Below, one piece after another: positions 42,702 through 53,043 of a DNA stretch of 64,000 nucleotides; positions within the stretch are counted from its first letter, which is position 1, and each line of letters opens with the position of its first letter. A program made the position numbers and the translations under genes. Source of the DNA: a virus; IMG/VR virus record IMGVR_UViG_3300025057_000004, positions 24,920-88,919 of that record, one strand, 5' to 3'. The notes beneath the pieces were generated by a model. The model did no database searches and was not told the DNA's origin. It saw only the letters and a list, made by a program, of their open reading frames with translations.

Positions 42702-45074
42702 TTAAGCGTTACTATATTTATCTTTAAGGTAGTTACCAAATTCATCACCAAAGACATTTGAAAACATCTCTTTCACAATAGCATCATTACGTCTCATATT
42801 AGCTTCTCTAAGACTACCTTGACCCATCTCACTCATTGCAGCAAGTGCTTGATACTTCATTGTCTGTGCAGCACCTTTGTTAGCAGCAGTATCTGCCATC
42901 TCCTGCATAGTTATCTGATTATTTAACTGTTGTGCCTGATTAAGTAATCCTACTCTTTCGTTAGCTACATTCTCTTCTACACGTGCAGTCTCTTTAGCTT
43001 GCTGAGTGGCAAGTGCAGATAATGTACCTAAGTCAAGTTTGCCTTGTTGTAAAGCTGATTGTTGTGCTGTAGCAAACGCATCTCGTACATCACGTTTAGG
43101 TAATGTAGCTGTAGGAAGTATAGGAGCAAATCTTGGATATCTTTCTTCATCATAAGAAGATGCTTCTCTCATTGCTCTCATTAAAGGACCCATACGTGCA
43201 GCATAACCACCTATGTCTGAAAGAAGACCCATATAGTCCTGACCTTTGAGTTTAGATAGGAAATTACGATCTACAGTTTTAGGTCTTACATCAGGATTAT
43301 CATAATTACCTTTAGGCTGTGCCATCCTTGTTGCTGGTGGTTGATAAGGACTTACTTCTTTTTCAATAAATTCATCAAGTGCTCTGTCTCTAATAGTAGC
43401 ATCTTCTTCAAGCATATTAGGTTTTCTCATAGGAAAATCAGCTCCTCTTTCAGCAGACACAACAACTTCAGGTAATAAATTTGAAAGTTCTTGACCTTCT
43501 TGCATACGTCTAGCAAGAAATTGAGGTGCTTGAGGACCTTCTTCAAACTCTCCAGAAACAAGAGCAGGAGGAACACCTGCTGCGGCTGCAGCAGCATCAG
43601 CTTCTAATAGACCTTGATAGATGTTTTGAAGATCTTGAGCTGACATACCTTCGTAACCTGATGCTCTACTTGCAGCTTGTGCTTCTGTAGAACGATCAGT
43701 GCTAGGAGGTGAAGGTATATTATCTGCACCTTGAAAGTAATCAGCAAGTTCTGGGTTAAATTCTAAGTACTGCTCAGATATTGATCTGTCAGGATCATAA
43801 CTTTGATTCGGTAAAGGAACTACTATACTAGGGTCTGAAGCAGCAAGTTCTTCATAAGCTTTAATATCATTGTAAGCTTGTAATTGAGTTTTGACATCAT
43901 CTGATGTAGGTAATCCTAAAGCTTGTGCTGTATTATCAAGAGTACTGTCAATATTAAAAGAAGATAAAGCATTTCTTACAGAAGTTTGAGGTAATGCATT
44001 TTTATAATAATCAATAGCTTCTTTTCCCCCTTCTTGAATAATCATAGAAGCAACAAGATCATCTATTTTTTCCGATGAAACTTTATCATCAGGATCAACA
44101 CCTATTGATTTTGCTATATTATTGATATAAACATCTGTTTTATTTTCTGTAGGAGGAGCGTATTTGTTTAAAAACTCTTTAAGTGTCATCCCTCTTTTTA
44201 TAAGATCAAGACGTAATTGCTTTTTCATTGCTTCAATACCTTCTTCTATTGTATTGAATTTTGCAAATCCTGCATCTCCTTTTGTAGCTCCTTCTAAAAC
44301 ATACCCTGGTTTTGTAAGATTTTCTGAATACCTTAAATTACCAGGGTTGTTGTTTCTAACAGATAATACAGGAGTATTATCAACACCACCAGTAGCGTAA
44401 TATCTTTTCATGTTATTTGCGTTTCTTGCTCCACCTTGAGCAAAATAATTCATTTGTTGTCCTGCAAGAGCAAGATCATTCATTATATCATTTAAATTAA
44501 GATCTATATATTCTTTCGTAGGATCTTTTTCAATTACATTTACAGGAGGTAATACATAACTTCGAAATGTCTCAGAAGCATAAGGTTTTGTATTCTGTGC
44601 TTCTATTTGAGTTAAAAGATCAGGAACATACTCCAACCTTTTTTCTGCTTGTTTAAACCTGTTCTTGGGTCTTTCCCAATCTGTAGTAAAATACCTTGAA
44701 GCGTCTTCTAATGTATCAAACTTTTTATCAAGATATTTTTTTGTTTCAGGCTCTGATAGAGCGAAGTCAATTTGACCTTTCCAGTTTGTTTGCCAATCTG
44801 GAACTGCTTCTACAAATTTCTTACGTCTTGTAGGTTCTGTATATTGAAATAAACCTATACCTTGCCTTCCTTTAGAATGATCAGGGTCATACTTTGCATC
44901 GTTTTGAATCCTATTATAGATGAACTCTGATTCCTCTACAATATTAGGAAGCATACCCATAGCATGCTCATGAGATAACCCTTTATCTATAGTAAGATAT
45001 TTGTATATCTCATCAGGAGTAACCGTAGCATTTGCTAACTTTTTTTCAAGAGATGTCTTTCTAGTAGGAGGCAT
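42702..45074 (-). CDS. two-domain virion peptidoglycan hydrolase
   Basis: A 790-residue protein with two wall-cutting domains. Residues about 20-155 match phage tail lysozymes: LPNIVEESEFIYNRIQND (likely catalytic E48), then GIGLFQYTEPTRR and WKGQIDF. Residues about 237-355 are the second: SVRNNNPGNLRYSE, GFAKFNTIEEGIEAM and YAPPTENKTDVYINN, a domain common in phage virion lytic proteins. A YFAQGG and a YYATGG motif sit between them (about 210-230). The C-terminal 400 residues are Ala/Gln/Arg rich and helical. It would open the wall during DNA entry. Confidence 0.8.
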   Translation of the reverse strand: MPPTRKTSLEKKLANATVTPDEIYKYLTIDKGLSHEHAMGMLPNIVEESEFIYNRIQNDAKYDPDHSKGRQGIGLFQYTEPTRRKKFVEAVPDWQTNWKGQIDFALSEPETKKYLDKKFDTLEDASRYFTTDWERPKNRFKQAEKRLEYVPDLLTQIEAQNTKPYASETFRSYVLPPVNVIEKDPTKEYIDLNLNDIMNDLALAGQQMNYFAQGGARNANNMKRYYATGGVDNTPVLSVRNNNPGNLRYSENLTKPGYVLEGATKGDAGFAKFNTIEEGIEAMKKQLRLDLIKRGMTLKEFLNKYAPPTENKTDVYINNIAKSIGVDPDDKVSSEKIDDLVASMIIQEGGKEAIDYYKNALPQTSVRNALSSFNIDSTLDNTAQALGLPTSDDVKTQLQAYNDIKAYEELAASDPSIVVPLPNQSYDPDRSISEQYLEFNPELADYFQGADNIPSPPSTDRSTEAQAASRASGYEGMSAQDLQNIYQGLLEADAAAAAAGVPPALVSGEFEEGPQAPQFLARRMQEGQELSNLLPEVVVSAERGADFPMRKPNMLEEDATIRDRALDEFIEKEVSPYQPPATRMAQPKGNYDNPDVRPKTVDRNFLSKLKGQDYMGLLSDIGGYAARMGPLMRAMREASSYDEERYPRFAPILPTATLPKRDVRDAFATAQQSALQQGKLDLGTLSALATQQAKETARVEENVANERVGLLNQAQQLNNQITMQEMADTAANKGAAQTMKYQALAAMSEMGQGSLREANMRRNDAIVKEMFSNVFGDEFGNYLKDKYSNA

Positions 45075-45077
45075 TAT

Positions 45078-47561
45078 TTAAAATGTTGAAGAAGGGTAAG
45101 AAGAAGTCTTGTTATAATAAGGGTTTACCTTTTTTGCTTCCATTTTTCTTTTTGGTATTGTGATATTTATAGGTGCTTTAGATCCTTTTTGAACAGACAT
45201 TGCTTCAGCATCTGCAAAAGGCGACATGTTCCACAAATAAGCAAGATAATCAGCTCCTTGAAGATCGTCCCAATCTTTTTCTTTTGCAAAATCATAATCT
45301 GATTGTATAATGTAAGCGTCATCAGTCTCTTGTACTGATCCTTTACCTGTTAAAAACTTAAGTGCGGTAGGATCATGAAATAAAGCTTTTATAAAATGCT
45401 CAGGATCATTAAGTATCTTTTCTGCATATGCAGCACTAAACCTATTAAAATCATCATAACCTAACCATTTTTTATCATCGTAAGCTACTCCTTCGTTCAA
45501 TCTTGTTGCAGTTTCTTTATGTCGATCTTGCAGTTCTCTGTTCTCAAGAATATCTTGAAATACACTTATTTCTTCATCAGAAAGTTGTTTTTCTGTAAAC
45601 GGTTCTGTACCACCGAACATTGTATATAAATATTCCGCCATATGAGGAGGAAGAATTGCATCTGCTACTCCTCTATTACGCTCAGAAAACTCAACATAAG
45701 GTTCTGCAAAATCTTTAACATAACCTTTTAATTTATCGGTAAACGAGTCTTCATCTTCTTTTTTTTTACCTCCACCGTTTTGAAATTTTTTTGGCAAACT
45801 ATAAGGATCGCTATCTGATATTACTACTCCAGGATAAGTTTCTTCGTCTCTTATTTTATCAAGCATTAATTGTTTTGCTTCTCTATCAAAAAGAACATCT
45901 TCTATCATTGACGCTCCTACATAATTGTTATAAGCATCTTGAGCTGCTTCTGTTAAAGCATCAACTAAACCCATTCTATTAGTAGAAGGAGCAGCGAATT
46001 CGTGACCTACACCTGCAATTGTAGAACCTGCAATAGCAAGTTTATTAGCTACAGATTCAGGCATCCAATCAGGCATTTTTTTCTTCATAGCATCTGCAGT
46101 ATAATATCCTGCCATACCATGTCTATAAGGGTCAAGATACATATCGTCACCTCTTAATCTTGGATTATTTCGCAATTCATTGCTAAAATCATCAAAAGCT
46201 TTATTCATAGGATTACCAAGAGATTGGTTGAGATCGTCTTCTGCATCTTTTATTTTGTCAGTATAACTCTTACCACCTCCATTTGCATAGTAACCATAGA
46301 TAGGTTTTGCTCCACCATTTTTAAGCACAGTGACATTAGAGTATCTACCAGGGTCTGCAAACATAGGACTAGAAGAAAATTCTATATTAGCAGAGGGATC
46401 TAAATAAGGATTAAAATAGTTTTGACTTCCGTATGAAGAAGAGTTTAGATCCATAGCACTTGGTTTAAGACCAAAAGATTCTCCTTGATTTAAAATAGGC
46501 TGCTCTTCTGCTTGTTTTGTATTTTTAGGAGGAATAGCTAAACTACCGCCTCCCATAGTTTGTCGAGGACCCCCTATTTTATCAGTAATGTATTCTTCAC
46601 CCATTTTGCTTGCAATAGTTTGATCCATTGCTGAACCAGCAAGTTGAGCACTAGAGTCCTTGATTCCCTTAACAGCTTTTACTATTTGTATCCAAGGCAT
46701 ACCTCCTCCCATTTGATATATATCTTTAGCACCACCTTGAGCATACTTATCTTTAGGCATTGCACCTCCGTCAGCCATACCACCTAAAACTTGCCCTCCC
46801 ATATTACTTATAACATTTTGAGATTGCATTTGACCGTAACCGAAAGCAGTACCTGTCATAGTATCATCACCTACCATACGTTTAGTAAGGTCAGAAGAAC
46901 TATAACCTTCATCTGCCATTACTGTCTCACTAAATGATTTACCAGTAAATGATGCCATCGGATAACCAAAAAAGATATCTCCAATAAGAAGACCTGCTTC
47001 TTTTGCAGCTCCTACCTCTTTAAAAGCTTTTCGAGTAGGTTCTTCACGCATTGCTTGAGTACCAAAAGAATCTCGCATACGTGATTCTCCTAATGTTTGC
47101 ATTTGATGCTCTTCCATTGTCATTGGAGCATAAGACATAGAAGTATTATATTGAGCACCAGGATTTACATTTGGAACTTCTGCAGGATTCATCATAGGTC
47201 CTCCTGTAGCATACTTTACACCACCGTTAGCAGCTTGACCTCCTTGATCGTACATATTACGGAAAGGATCTATACCTTTCTCGTTTACAGAACGTTGTGC
47301 GTGTTTAAGAGCTTCTTCTCTTGCTATCTGATCAAATGCCTCTAAAGCAAGAGGGTCATCTTCAGTGAGACGACCGTTCTTATCAAGTTTCTTATATTCT
47401 TTGGAAAGCCTTTCCCCTTCGGAAGAGTTCTTATCAAAGATGTATTCGTTTCCGCTTTTACCTATCTGTACTGCGAACTCTCCCCCTTCTACTTCGGAAC
47501 CTTCAGTGTAATCAATTCCACCGAACTCATGGGGCATTCCTTTAAAGGCTTTTAACTCCAT
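45078..47561 (-). CDS. Gly-motif virion protein
   Basis: An 827-residue protein of unknown fold. The N-terminus (HEFGGIDYTEGSEVEGGEFA ... EYIFDKNSSEGERLS) resembles the opening domain of several phage virion proteins, where it is followed by glycine motifs. Here motifs such as KYATGG, KYAQGGAK, YYANGGGK and KNGGAKP recur about every 100-150 residues. It is the first gene after the only promoter-sized gap in the virion block. Because the predicted transcript start falls on the annotated ATG, the Met nine codons in (47537) may be the real start. Probably an internal or ejected protein. Confidence 0.65.
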   Translation of the reverse strand: MELKAFKGMPHEFGGIDYTEGSEVEGGEFAVQIGKSGNEYIFDKNSSEGERLSKEYKKLDKNGRLTEDDPLALEAFDQIAREEALKHAQRSVNEKGIDPFRNMYDQGGQAANGGVKYATGGPMMNPAEVPNVNPGAQYNTSMSYAPMTMEEHQMQTLGESRMRDSFGTQAMREEPTRKAFKEVGAAKEAGLLIGDIFFGYPMASFTGKSFSETVMADEGYSSSDLTKRMVGDDTMTGTAFGYGQMQSQNVISNMGGQVLGGMADGGAMPKDKYAQGGAKDIYQMGGGMPWIQIVKAVKGIKDSSAQLAGSAMDQTIASKMGEEYITDKIGGPRQTMGGGSLAIPPKNTKQAEEQPILNQGESFGLKPSAMDLNSSSYGSQNYFNPYLDPSANIEFSSSPMFADPGRYSNVTVLKNGGAKPIYGYYANGGGKSYTDKIKDAEDDLNQSLGNPMNKAFDDFSNELRNNPRLRGDDMYLDPYRHGMAGYYTADAMKKKMPDWMPESVANKLAIAGSTIAGVGHEFAAPSTNRMGLVDALTEAAQDAYNNYVGASMIEDVLFDREAKQLMLDKIRDEETYPGVVISDSDPYSLPKKFQNGGGKKKEDEDSFTDKLKGYVKDFAEPYVEFSERNRGVADAILPPHMAEYLYTMFGGTEPFTEKQLSDEEISVFQDILENRELQDRHKETATRLNEGVAYDDKKWLGYDDFNRFSAAYAEKILNDPEHFIKALFHDPTALKFLTGKGSVQETDDAYIIQSDYDFAKEKDWDDLQGADYLAYLWNMSPFADAEAMSVQKGSKAPINITIPKRKMEAKKVNPYYNKTSSYPSSTF

Positions 47562-47565
47562 TTTA

Positions 47566-47596
47566 CAAATATAATTTATTGCGTTTCATTTGTCAA
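47566..47596 (-). promoter_or_regulatory. promoter for the ejection-protein operon
   Basis: On the - strand TTGACA (47596-47591) is followed after 17 bases by TATATTTG (47573-47566). The second element fits the Bacteroidota -7 box TAnnTTTG as well as a sigma70-type TATATT. It occupies the largest gap (51 bases) in the - strand block and faces the 827-residue gene, whose ATG lies only five bases past the box. The resulting mRNA would be leaderless or start translation at a later Met. Confidence 0.7.
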
Positions 47597-47612
47597 GTAC
47601 ATTTTTATAATA

Positions 47613-50600
47613 TTATTTCATAATCTTTCTAAAAAGATTCATTATATAATGTAGCCTGAACTCTTTGTCGTTGTTATTTAAGAACTCAAACTTCTGTCTT
47701 ACGTAGTGACTTCTGATTCTGTTCTTTGTACCGAACTCATACTGAATAGCATGTTTCCATTCTCGCATCAATCTTCTGAATTGAGTACGTACACCTGTTG
47801 TCTGATACGTATTGAATGTTTCTATTGACGATACTGTTTCATCTGATACCTCTGTACCATTAGGTAAGAATATTTCACTGAACCATCTGATATTATCAAA
47901 TATCTTTGTGATGAATGGTTCTTTATTCACTACTGTAGTAATAGATGATGTTGTAGGAGGATTGTCATAGAAAACACCATAATCTCCTTCTTCATGTATA
48001 TATACTTCTGAAGGTATGCTAAAAGGTTTAGGTGTGAATATGTTCTTGTTATCATTGATATACATAATAGGTTTGAACGATCTGAATGATGTGAATACAT
48101 CAGACGTATCACTATATGCAATTGTAAATGAATCTCCTATAAGGTTAAGACTACCAGACTCTGTATAAGGATCTCTATCAAAAAATGTAATAAGAAACTC
48201 TTTATTTACATAATCGTATGTAGAAGACATACCTGCATAGCCTATAATAGGATTTGAACCTATAGGTGCATCATACAAAAGAACATTACCTCTTGTATTC
48301 TCGTGTAACCAAGAGTTGATCTTACCTGCTGAAACATCACGCAATCCTTGTGGGCTATATAGATACAGACCTCCATCTTTACCGTCAAAGAACAATACAC
48401 CCATAGGAGATACTGCAAAACTGAACTGATGCCAACTACCTACATATTGAGATACATAATCAAATCTTGGAAGTATTCCTGATTTACCGAGTATGATACC
48501 TGCACCGCTTTGATCATTAAGAATAGATCTTTCATTTACAGATGCAATACCAAAACCTCTTTTTTGCCATGCAAGTAAAGTATTATCTCTATTTACAAGC
48601 TGTCGTATCTCTCCAAGATCTCCTTGTATATCAATATATGTTTCGTTAGTAAACTGTCTCCAACTGTCAACACGTTCTCCGTGTGTTTTTGTTTCTGATG
48701 CCCAAATACGATGAGGATGTTCACTGATCTCTTCAAATCCTATAGGTTTAGGAAATGATCGTTGAGTATCCATTTCTTCTGAGAACAGATAATTGTATTT
48801 AAAATCTTCACCGTAATCCAATGGATATTCATCAGGGTCAGGTGCACCATTCTCATCATCTGATCCAAATAAACCTCCTGCAGGATTGAATCTGCCGTTC
48901 AAATGATACCCTTCTCGTAAATAAGTATTCACAAAAGACTCACAAGGGTAGTATAGTCCTACTGCTGTAGTAGGATTCTGTTGATCATTCGGAGAAACAA
49001 TTCCAAAATTTCTATGTAGTTTGAAAGCATCAAACACATTCACGAATGTATCTCCACCGAACACTCTTACATTATTAAAAGTTGTCTGCCCATTAAGTTG
49101 AATGTCACAACCAGTATTTATATACACGTTTTTAGAACGTGCAGAATATCCCTGCCCTCCGTATTGATTCTCTCTTAGTCTTACATAGTTGCATAAGTAT
49201 TTATCTGGAGCGTCTTCTGTAATATTTCCATCACCACCACCGTTAGGTGCTTGTATGGGATTTCCTATACGATTTCGTGAGGAAGAGAATTGTGCTCCAG
49301 TACCTGCAGTATTATCAGTTTCTATCCTGAAAAAACCTCTTGTTCCTAGTTTTATTACTGTAGTATCAGAACCTATACTTAATGGATTGTCATTATAACT
49401 ACCATCGTATCTTGTAGTATTTCTATATTGTGTGCCATCTACAGTGATATCTCCATCATAAGGACATTGTGCAGCTCCTATTATGGTCTTATATATATCA
49501 AATTCAAATCGATTGTTAGGTTCAGGACTTATATGCCAATTCACAGGAGCGTAGTTATAAAGCTTCCACGCACTAAAATTATACCCTGGAGGACTATAAG
49601 TATTACCATCTTCATCCTCCAATCGAGGTAATGAATAAGTACCTGCTGCTTCTACAAGACCTCCTACGATCTTCAATACATCTCCTGGTACAAAATTCGG
49701 TGATTCACCAAAAAGGAAGTCAGGAGAATGGAATGACACTAAGGGATGACTTGCCTTATTAGTACTTCCTGAACCGCTTGACTGATTCTCAGGATCGACC
49801 ATATTAGGAGAATATCCAGTATAGAAATTGTATTGAGGAGTGTTTACCCAAGATTCTAAACCTCCACTTGAGTTCAATCCGTATGTAGGATTTCCGTTAC
49901 TGTTCCAATGTCCTACAGGATGATATCTTGTTGTAGGAGAAATCTGATCATCCTCTTTCATACTTAAGTGTACAATACCTTGAGCAACGATAGTTCTATC
50001 TTCTGGCTCTAATTTCACACGTTTGATACGGAAACCGTCTATTTGATCTGCAACAGATTGCGGTATGTCTACACTGAACTCTACGCCTAATGAATTGGCT
50101 ACCCATGCAGATAGATCGTTATTGTACTCCAAAGGTCTGAATATTTGATCCTCATTATTCGGGTGCTCAAATATCTCAGGCATTTTAATATCAGCGATCC
50201 ATTTGGCATAACCTTCTACACCATCTTTTACAGGAACCCATGAGAAACGATATGTCTCACCTCTGCGATATCCTCTAAAAATGTGTTTAGTATTAGGTGA
50301 TTTAAAATCAGGAAAAGGAACACCATTATAATAATCATAAGTATCATTCAAAAATGGAAATTGATAGTTAGGTACATTGTAAGGTAATTGAAAAGGGTAT
50401 GACCATCCATTATTAGTATTGGCATCTGTAACTCTATCTTTCTGTGTAAACTTATAACTGATGTGAGGACCTTCACCTCCAAGTGTAATGCCGTCTGCTT
50501 GAAACTTGAATACTGATTGATCAGGATTAATAGCATCCTCATCTTCAGGTATTCCAAATGGTGTAAGTAATTCAGATGAAGAGTATTGAACCTCTGTACC

Positions 50601-51989
50601 CGCTTCGTCTTGAAGTTTTGTTATAGCTCCATTTAAAGCTTTTCCGAACCTATAAGCACGAGCATCAAAATCAACATCAAAAACTCTTTTCACGGTATTT
50701 GCCGCAAATAGAATATTATCTTTTTGAGCAATTGTCTGACACTTTTCAAAGAATATTCTAATTCTATTAAAATCAGCTTCCGTAATAATAACCTGTGGTT
50801 CATTACCACTATGTGTGTAAGTAAATGTGCTTGATGTAATAGGTAGGTCTGTTATCTTTCCTATTACTGCTGTTGCATTAGCATTGTCTTTTCTAAGAAC
50901 TACAAGGTCAACAAACTCATAATTGGTGTCAATATCCTGTATTTCAATAGTAAATGATTTACCTGTAAGAATACCGCTATCATTACCTTCGCATAAAGCA
51001 TAGCCATTGAGGTTTGCTACGAATATGTCAAAGTTGTTCGATGTGTGTGAATAAGGTGTTGTAGCACCGTCTGCATTACGCAGATTATATGCAACCTGAT
51101 ATACACCTGTAAGCAGCTCTCCTCCGTTCTGTACTGATTTCAATACAGGCTTTTTCATAGATGTTGACAATCTCAGATCAAGATCTTCTGGATCAAAACA
51201 CATTACATTGTCATCAGCAATGTTTATTGTACGCAAAGGATTAAGTCTGTCTGTCCAATATATACGTGATGTCTGAGAGTTTTCAAGTATTGTTTCAATA
51301 CCACCAGGGTTTGCAATAAGATTCTGTGTAGTAAAATTCAAGAACTCAGAATACTTGAGTTCTATAGCAGGATCGAGTGTTACTTCATTGTATGTAACCT
51401 TCCAAAATGTACCGTAACCTCCAGTAGAAGAACTATCATTTGTAGTAAGCAGATATATCTCATCTCCTATATTATCCCATCCTATTATCTGTTGAGATGT
51501 TTGAGGAGCCTGTACTGTAAACTCTATATCTGTACTATTGGATATCCATAGTGCAGTATTAAGTGTTATTTGATCAGTGTTAGACCATACACGAATAGTA
51601 GTACCTATTCTATGTACATTCAGATTCAAAGAACTGAAAGCTGCGTTTGTTTTTAGTATCTCTTCAAGCTGATCAAAGAATGCGTTCAGCGTATTTGCTT
51701 CTACATTCTCTGTTGCATATATATTAGTAGAGTTTACAGTTATGTGAGGTGTGTATATTTGATTTTCAATATATTTATCACCTGTTGCTTTTACTTTGCA
51801 TATCTGTGGAACATCAGGAACAGTAAAGGATAGCTTATTACCTTTTACGTTAGATATAATATATTCAGATGCACTGTTACCTGCATTGAGCTTCATGTCT
51901 TGCGCATCCTCGTATGAATCTTCAGGACGTAGCGTTTCTGCTACATCTTTTATCATTCCCTTTGCAAATGTGTTAAGCGTATTATCCAT
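47613..51989 (-). CDS. tail muzzle/stabilisation protein, P22 gp10-like group
   Basis: A 1,458-residue beta-rich protein. The N-terminus (TFAKGMIKDVAETLRPEDSY and DAQDMKLNAGNSASEYI) is the opening seen in large tail-tip proteins of Bacteroidota podoviruses: a short helix, then 'N..N......N..G'. Many segments such as GWDNIGDEIYLLTT and VYQVAYNLRNADG suggest propeller or jelly-roll blades. In crAss-like virions a protein of this size forms the muzzle at the tail end. It follows the ring-type gene with a one-base overlap. The C-terminal 100 residues have a basic, helical pattern. Confidence 0.7.
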   Translation of the reverse strand: MDNTLNTFAKGMIKDVAETLRPEDSYEDAQDMKLNAGNSASEYIISNVKGNKLSFTVPDVPQICKVKATGDKYIENQIYTPHITVNSTNIYATENVEANTLNAFFDQLEEILKTNAAFSSLNLNVHRIGTTIRVWSNTDQITLNTALWISNSTDIEFTVQAPQTSQQIIGWDNIGDEIYLLTTNDSSSTGGYGTFWKVTYNEVTLDPAIELKYSEFLNFTTQNLIANPGGIETILENSQTSRIYWTDRLNPLRTINIADDNVMCFDPEDLDLRLSTSMKKPVLKSVQNGGELLTGVYQVAYNLRNADGATTPYSHTSNNFDIFVANLNGYALCEGNDSGILTGKSFTIEIQDIDTNYEFVDLVVLRKDNANATAVIGKITDLPITSSTFTYTHSGNEPQVIITEADFNRIRIFFEKCQTIAQKDNILFAANTVKRVFDVDFDARAYRFGKALNGAITKLQDEAGTEVQYSSSELLTPFGIPEDEDAINPDQSVFKFQADGITLGGEGPHISYKFTQKDRVTDANTNNGWSYPFQLPYNVPNYQFPFLNDTYDYYNGVPFPDFKSPNTKHIFRGYRRGETYRFSWVPVKDGVEGYAKWIADIKMPEIFEHPNNEDQIFRPLEYNNDLSAWVANSLGVEFSVDIPQSVADQIDGFRIKRVKLEPEDRTIVAQGIVHLSMKEDDQISPTTRYHPVGHWNSNGNPTYGLNSSGGLESWVNTPQYNFYTGYSPNMVDPENQSSGSGSTNKASHPLVSFHSPDFLFGESPNFVPGDVLKIVGGLVEAAGTYSLPRLEDEDGNTYSPPGYNFSAWKLYNYAPVNWHISPEPNNRFEFDIYKTIIGAAQCPYDGDITVDGTQYRNTTRYDGSYNDNPLSIGSDTTVIKLGTRGFFRIETDNTAGTGAQFSSSRNRIGNPIQAPNGGGDGNITEDAPDKYLCNYVRLRENQYGGQGYSARSKNVYINTGCDIQLNGQTTFNNVRVFGGDTFVNVFDAFKLHRNFGIVSPNDQQNPTTAVGLYYPCESFVNTYLREGYHLNGRFNPAGGLFGSDDENGAPDPDEYPLDYGEDFKYNYLFSEEMDTQRSFPKPIGFEEISEHPHRIWASETKTHGERVDSWRQFTNETYIDIQGDLGEIRQLVNRDNTLLAWQKRGFGIASVNERSILNDQSGAGIILGKSGILPRFDYVSQYVGSWHQFSFAVSPMGVLFFDGKDGGLYLYSPQGLRDVSAGKINSWLHENTRGNVLLYDAPIGSNPIIGYAGMSSTYDYVNKEFLITFFDRDPYTESGSLNLIGDSFTIAYSDTSDVFTSFRSFKPIMYINDNKNIFTPKPFSIPSEVYIHEEGDYGVFYDNPPTTSSITTVVNKEPFITKIFDNIRWFSEIFLPNGTEVSDETVSSIETFNTYQTTGVRTQFRRLMREWKHAIQYEFGTKNRIRSHYVRQKFEFLNNNDKEFRLHYIMNLFRKIMK

Positions 51990-52750
51990 TATCTTCTGTT
52001 TCTGTAACTAGAGTTTCTACTTAGGTTTGAATGGTTTCTAATGGTCTGCATCACACTTGTTGACTTGTAACCACCAGGATGTTCATTCTCAAATGATACA
52101 ATTCTTCTGAACTGATTCTTGATACTTTCGATCTTATCTCTATTAGGAATAAGCGGTTTAGTGGTAGCTCTTGCTACATACCAATCTCTTTCCTGTTTAA
52201 GTAACTGATAAGCACCTGCCTGTATCTTACTGCGCATAAGTAATCTGAATCCTATACGTTCTGCTACATAAGCAGTTGCTGCCTGTTTGAACACCTCATC
52301 ATCAGGCACCATAGGATAGCCTCTCTCATCAGTAGGAAAGGCAAGGTATGCCATACGTATCTTACCTTCTTTGAAGTTGGTAAAGATGTAATTGTTGTTC
52401 AGCTTGTATGTGAGGTCACCACTGCACGTAAGATCTCTACAACCTTCAACATGACTTGCATAATGAAAACTGTCTGTTGAGTATCTTACAGGTGCACCCT
52501 CGCAGGTTTGCGTTTGAATAATACGTATCAGATCGCATGGAAGCTCTCCTCTACCGTTCACTATCTCAATGTAGGGTTTATCTACATCATCAGTTATTCT
52601 TTCAATGTACTGCATGGGAGCGTTGATCAGATCAATAACACTACCGATCCATTCAGCTACATCGATCCAATCTACATCAATTTCAAAACCTGTATCTCTA
52701 TATACACGTTCTACAATTGACTCTAAACTCACATACTTTCCGTTCAACAT
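51989..52750 (-). CDS. tail ring/connector protein, gp4-like position
   Basis: A 253-residue protein beginning with a helical repeat-like segment (LESIVERVYRDTGFEIDVDW ... DVAEWIGSVIDLI), a pattern shared by head-tail ring proteins of crAss-like phages. A beta-rich middle (YIEIVNGRGELPCDLIRI) and a C-terminal helical, Arg-rich tail follow. The gene directly precedes the muzzle gene. Assignment rests on this order and the N-terminal pattern. Confidence 0.6.
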   Translation of the reverse strand: MLNGKYVSLESIVERVYRDTGFEIDVDWIDVAEWIGSVIDLINAPMQYIERITDDVDKPYIEIVNGRGELPCDLIRIIQTQTCEGAPVRYSTDSFHYASHVEGCRDLTCSGDLTYKLNNNYIFTNFKEGKIRMAYLAFPTDERGYPMVPDDEVFKQAATAYVAERIGFRLLMRSKIQAGAYQLLKQERDWYVARATTKPLIPNRDKIESIKNQFRRIVSFENEHPGGYKSTSVMQTIRNHSNLSRNSSYRNRR

Positions 52751-52751
52751 C

Positions 52752-53042
52752 TTATAACATATCTATGATTGCAAAAACATCTTCGCGTGTCATATCACGC
52801 TCTTCTTCCTCTTGCTTTGCCTCTTTGTTCAAAGGGTTCTCCTTTGAGTAAAATCTTTTAGTTTCATCAATGTATTCACCATCACACTCACTACAGCCCT
52901 CTCCTGAAGACTTCATTCCGTATTTGTGAATACTTACAATAAAACCGTTTTCGATTTCTTCAACGTTTACAGACTTTGTAATACCATCAACGGTTTCACT
53001 CATACTGCTTACGCCTTCTGTTTGGTTCATCATTCCGTGCAT
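52752..53042 (-). CDS. hypothetical small acidic protein
   Basis: About 96 residues from the ATG at 53042 (MHGMMNQTEG), two bases past the upstream stop. Contains GEGCSECDGEYID, which could bind a metal with only two Cys, and an acidic helical end. Located between two connector-type genes. Function unknown. Confidence 0.55.
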   Translation of the reverse strand: MHGMMNQTEGVSSMSETVDGITKSVNVEEIENGFIVSIHKYGMKSSGEGCSECDGEYIDETKRFYSKENPLNKEAKQEEEERDMTREDVFAIIDML

Positions 53043-53043
53043 T

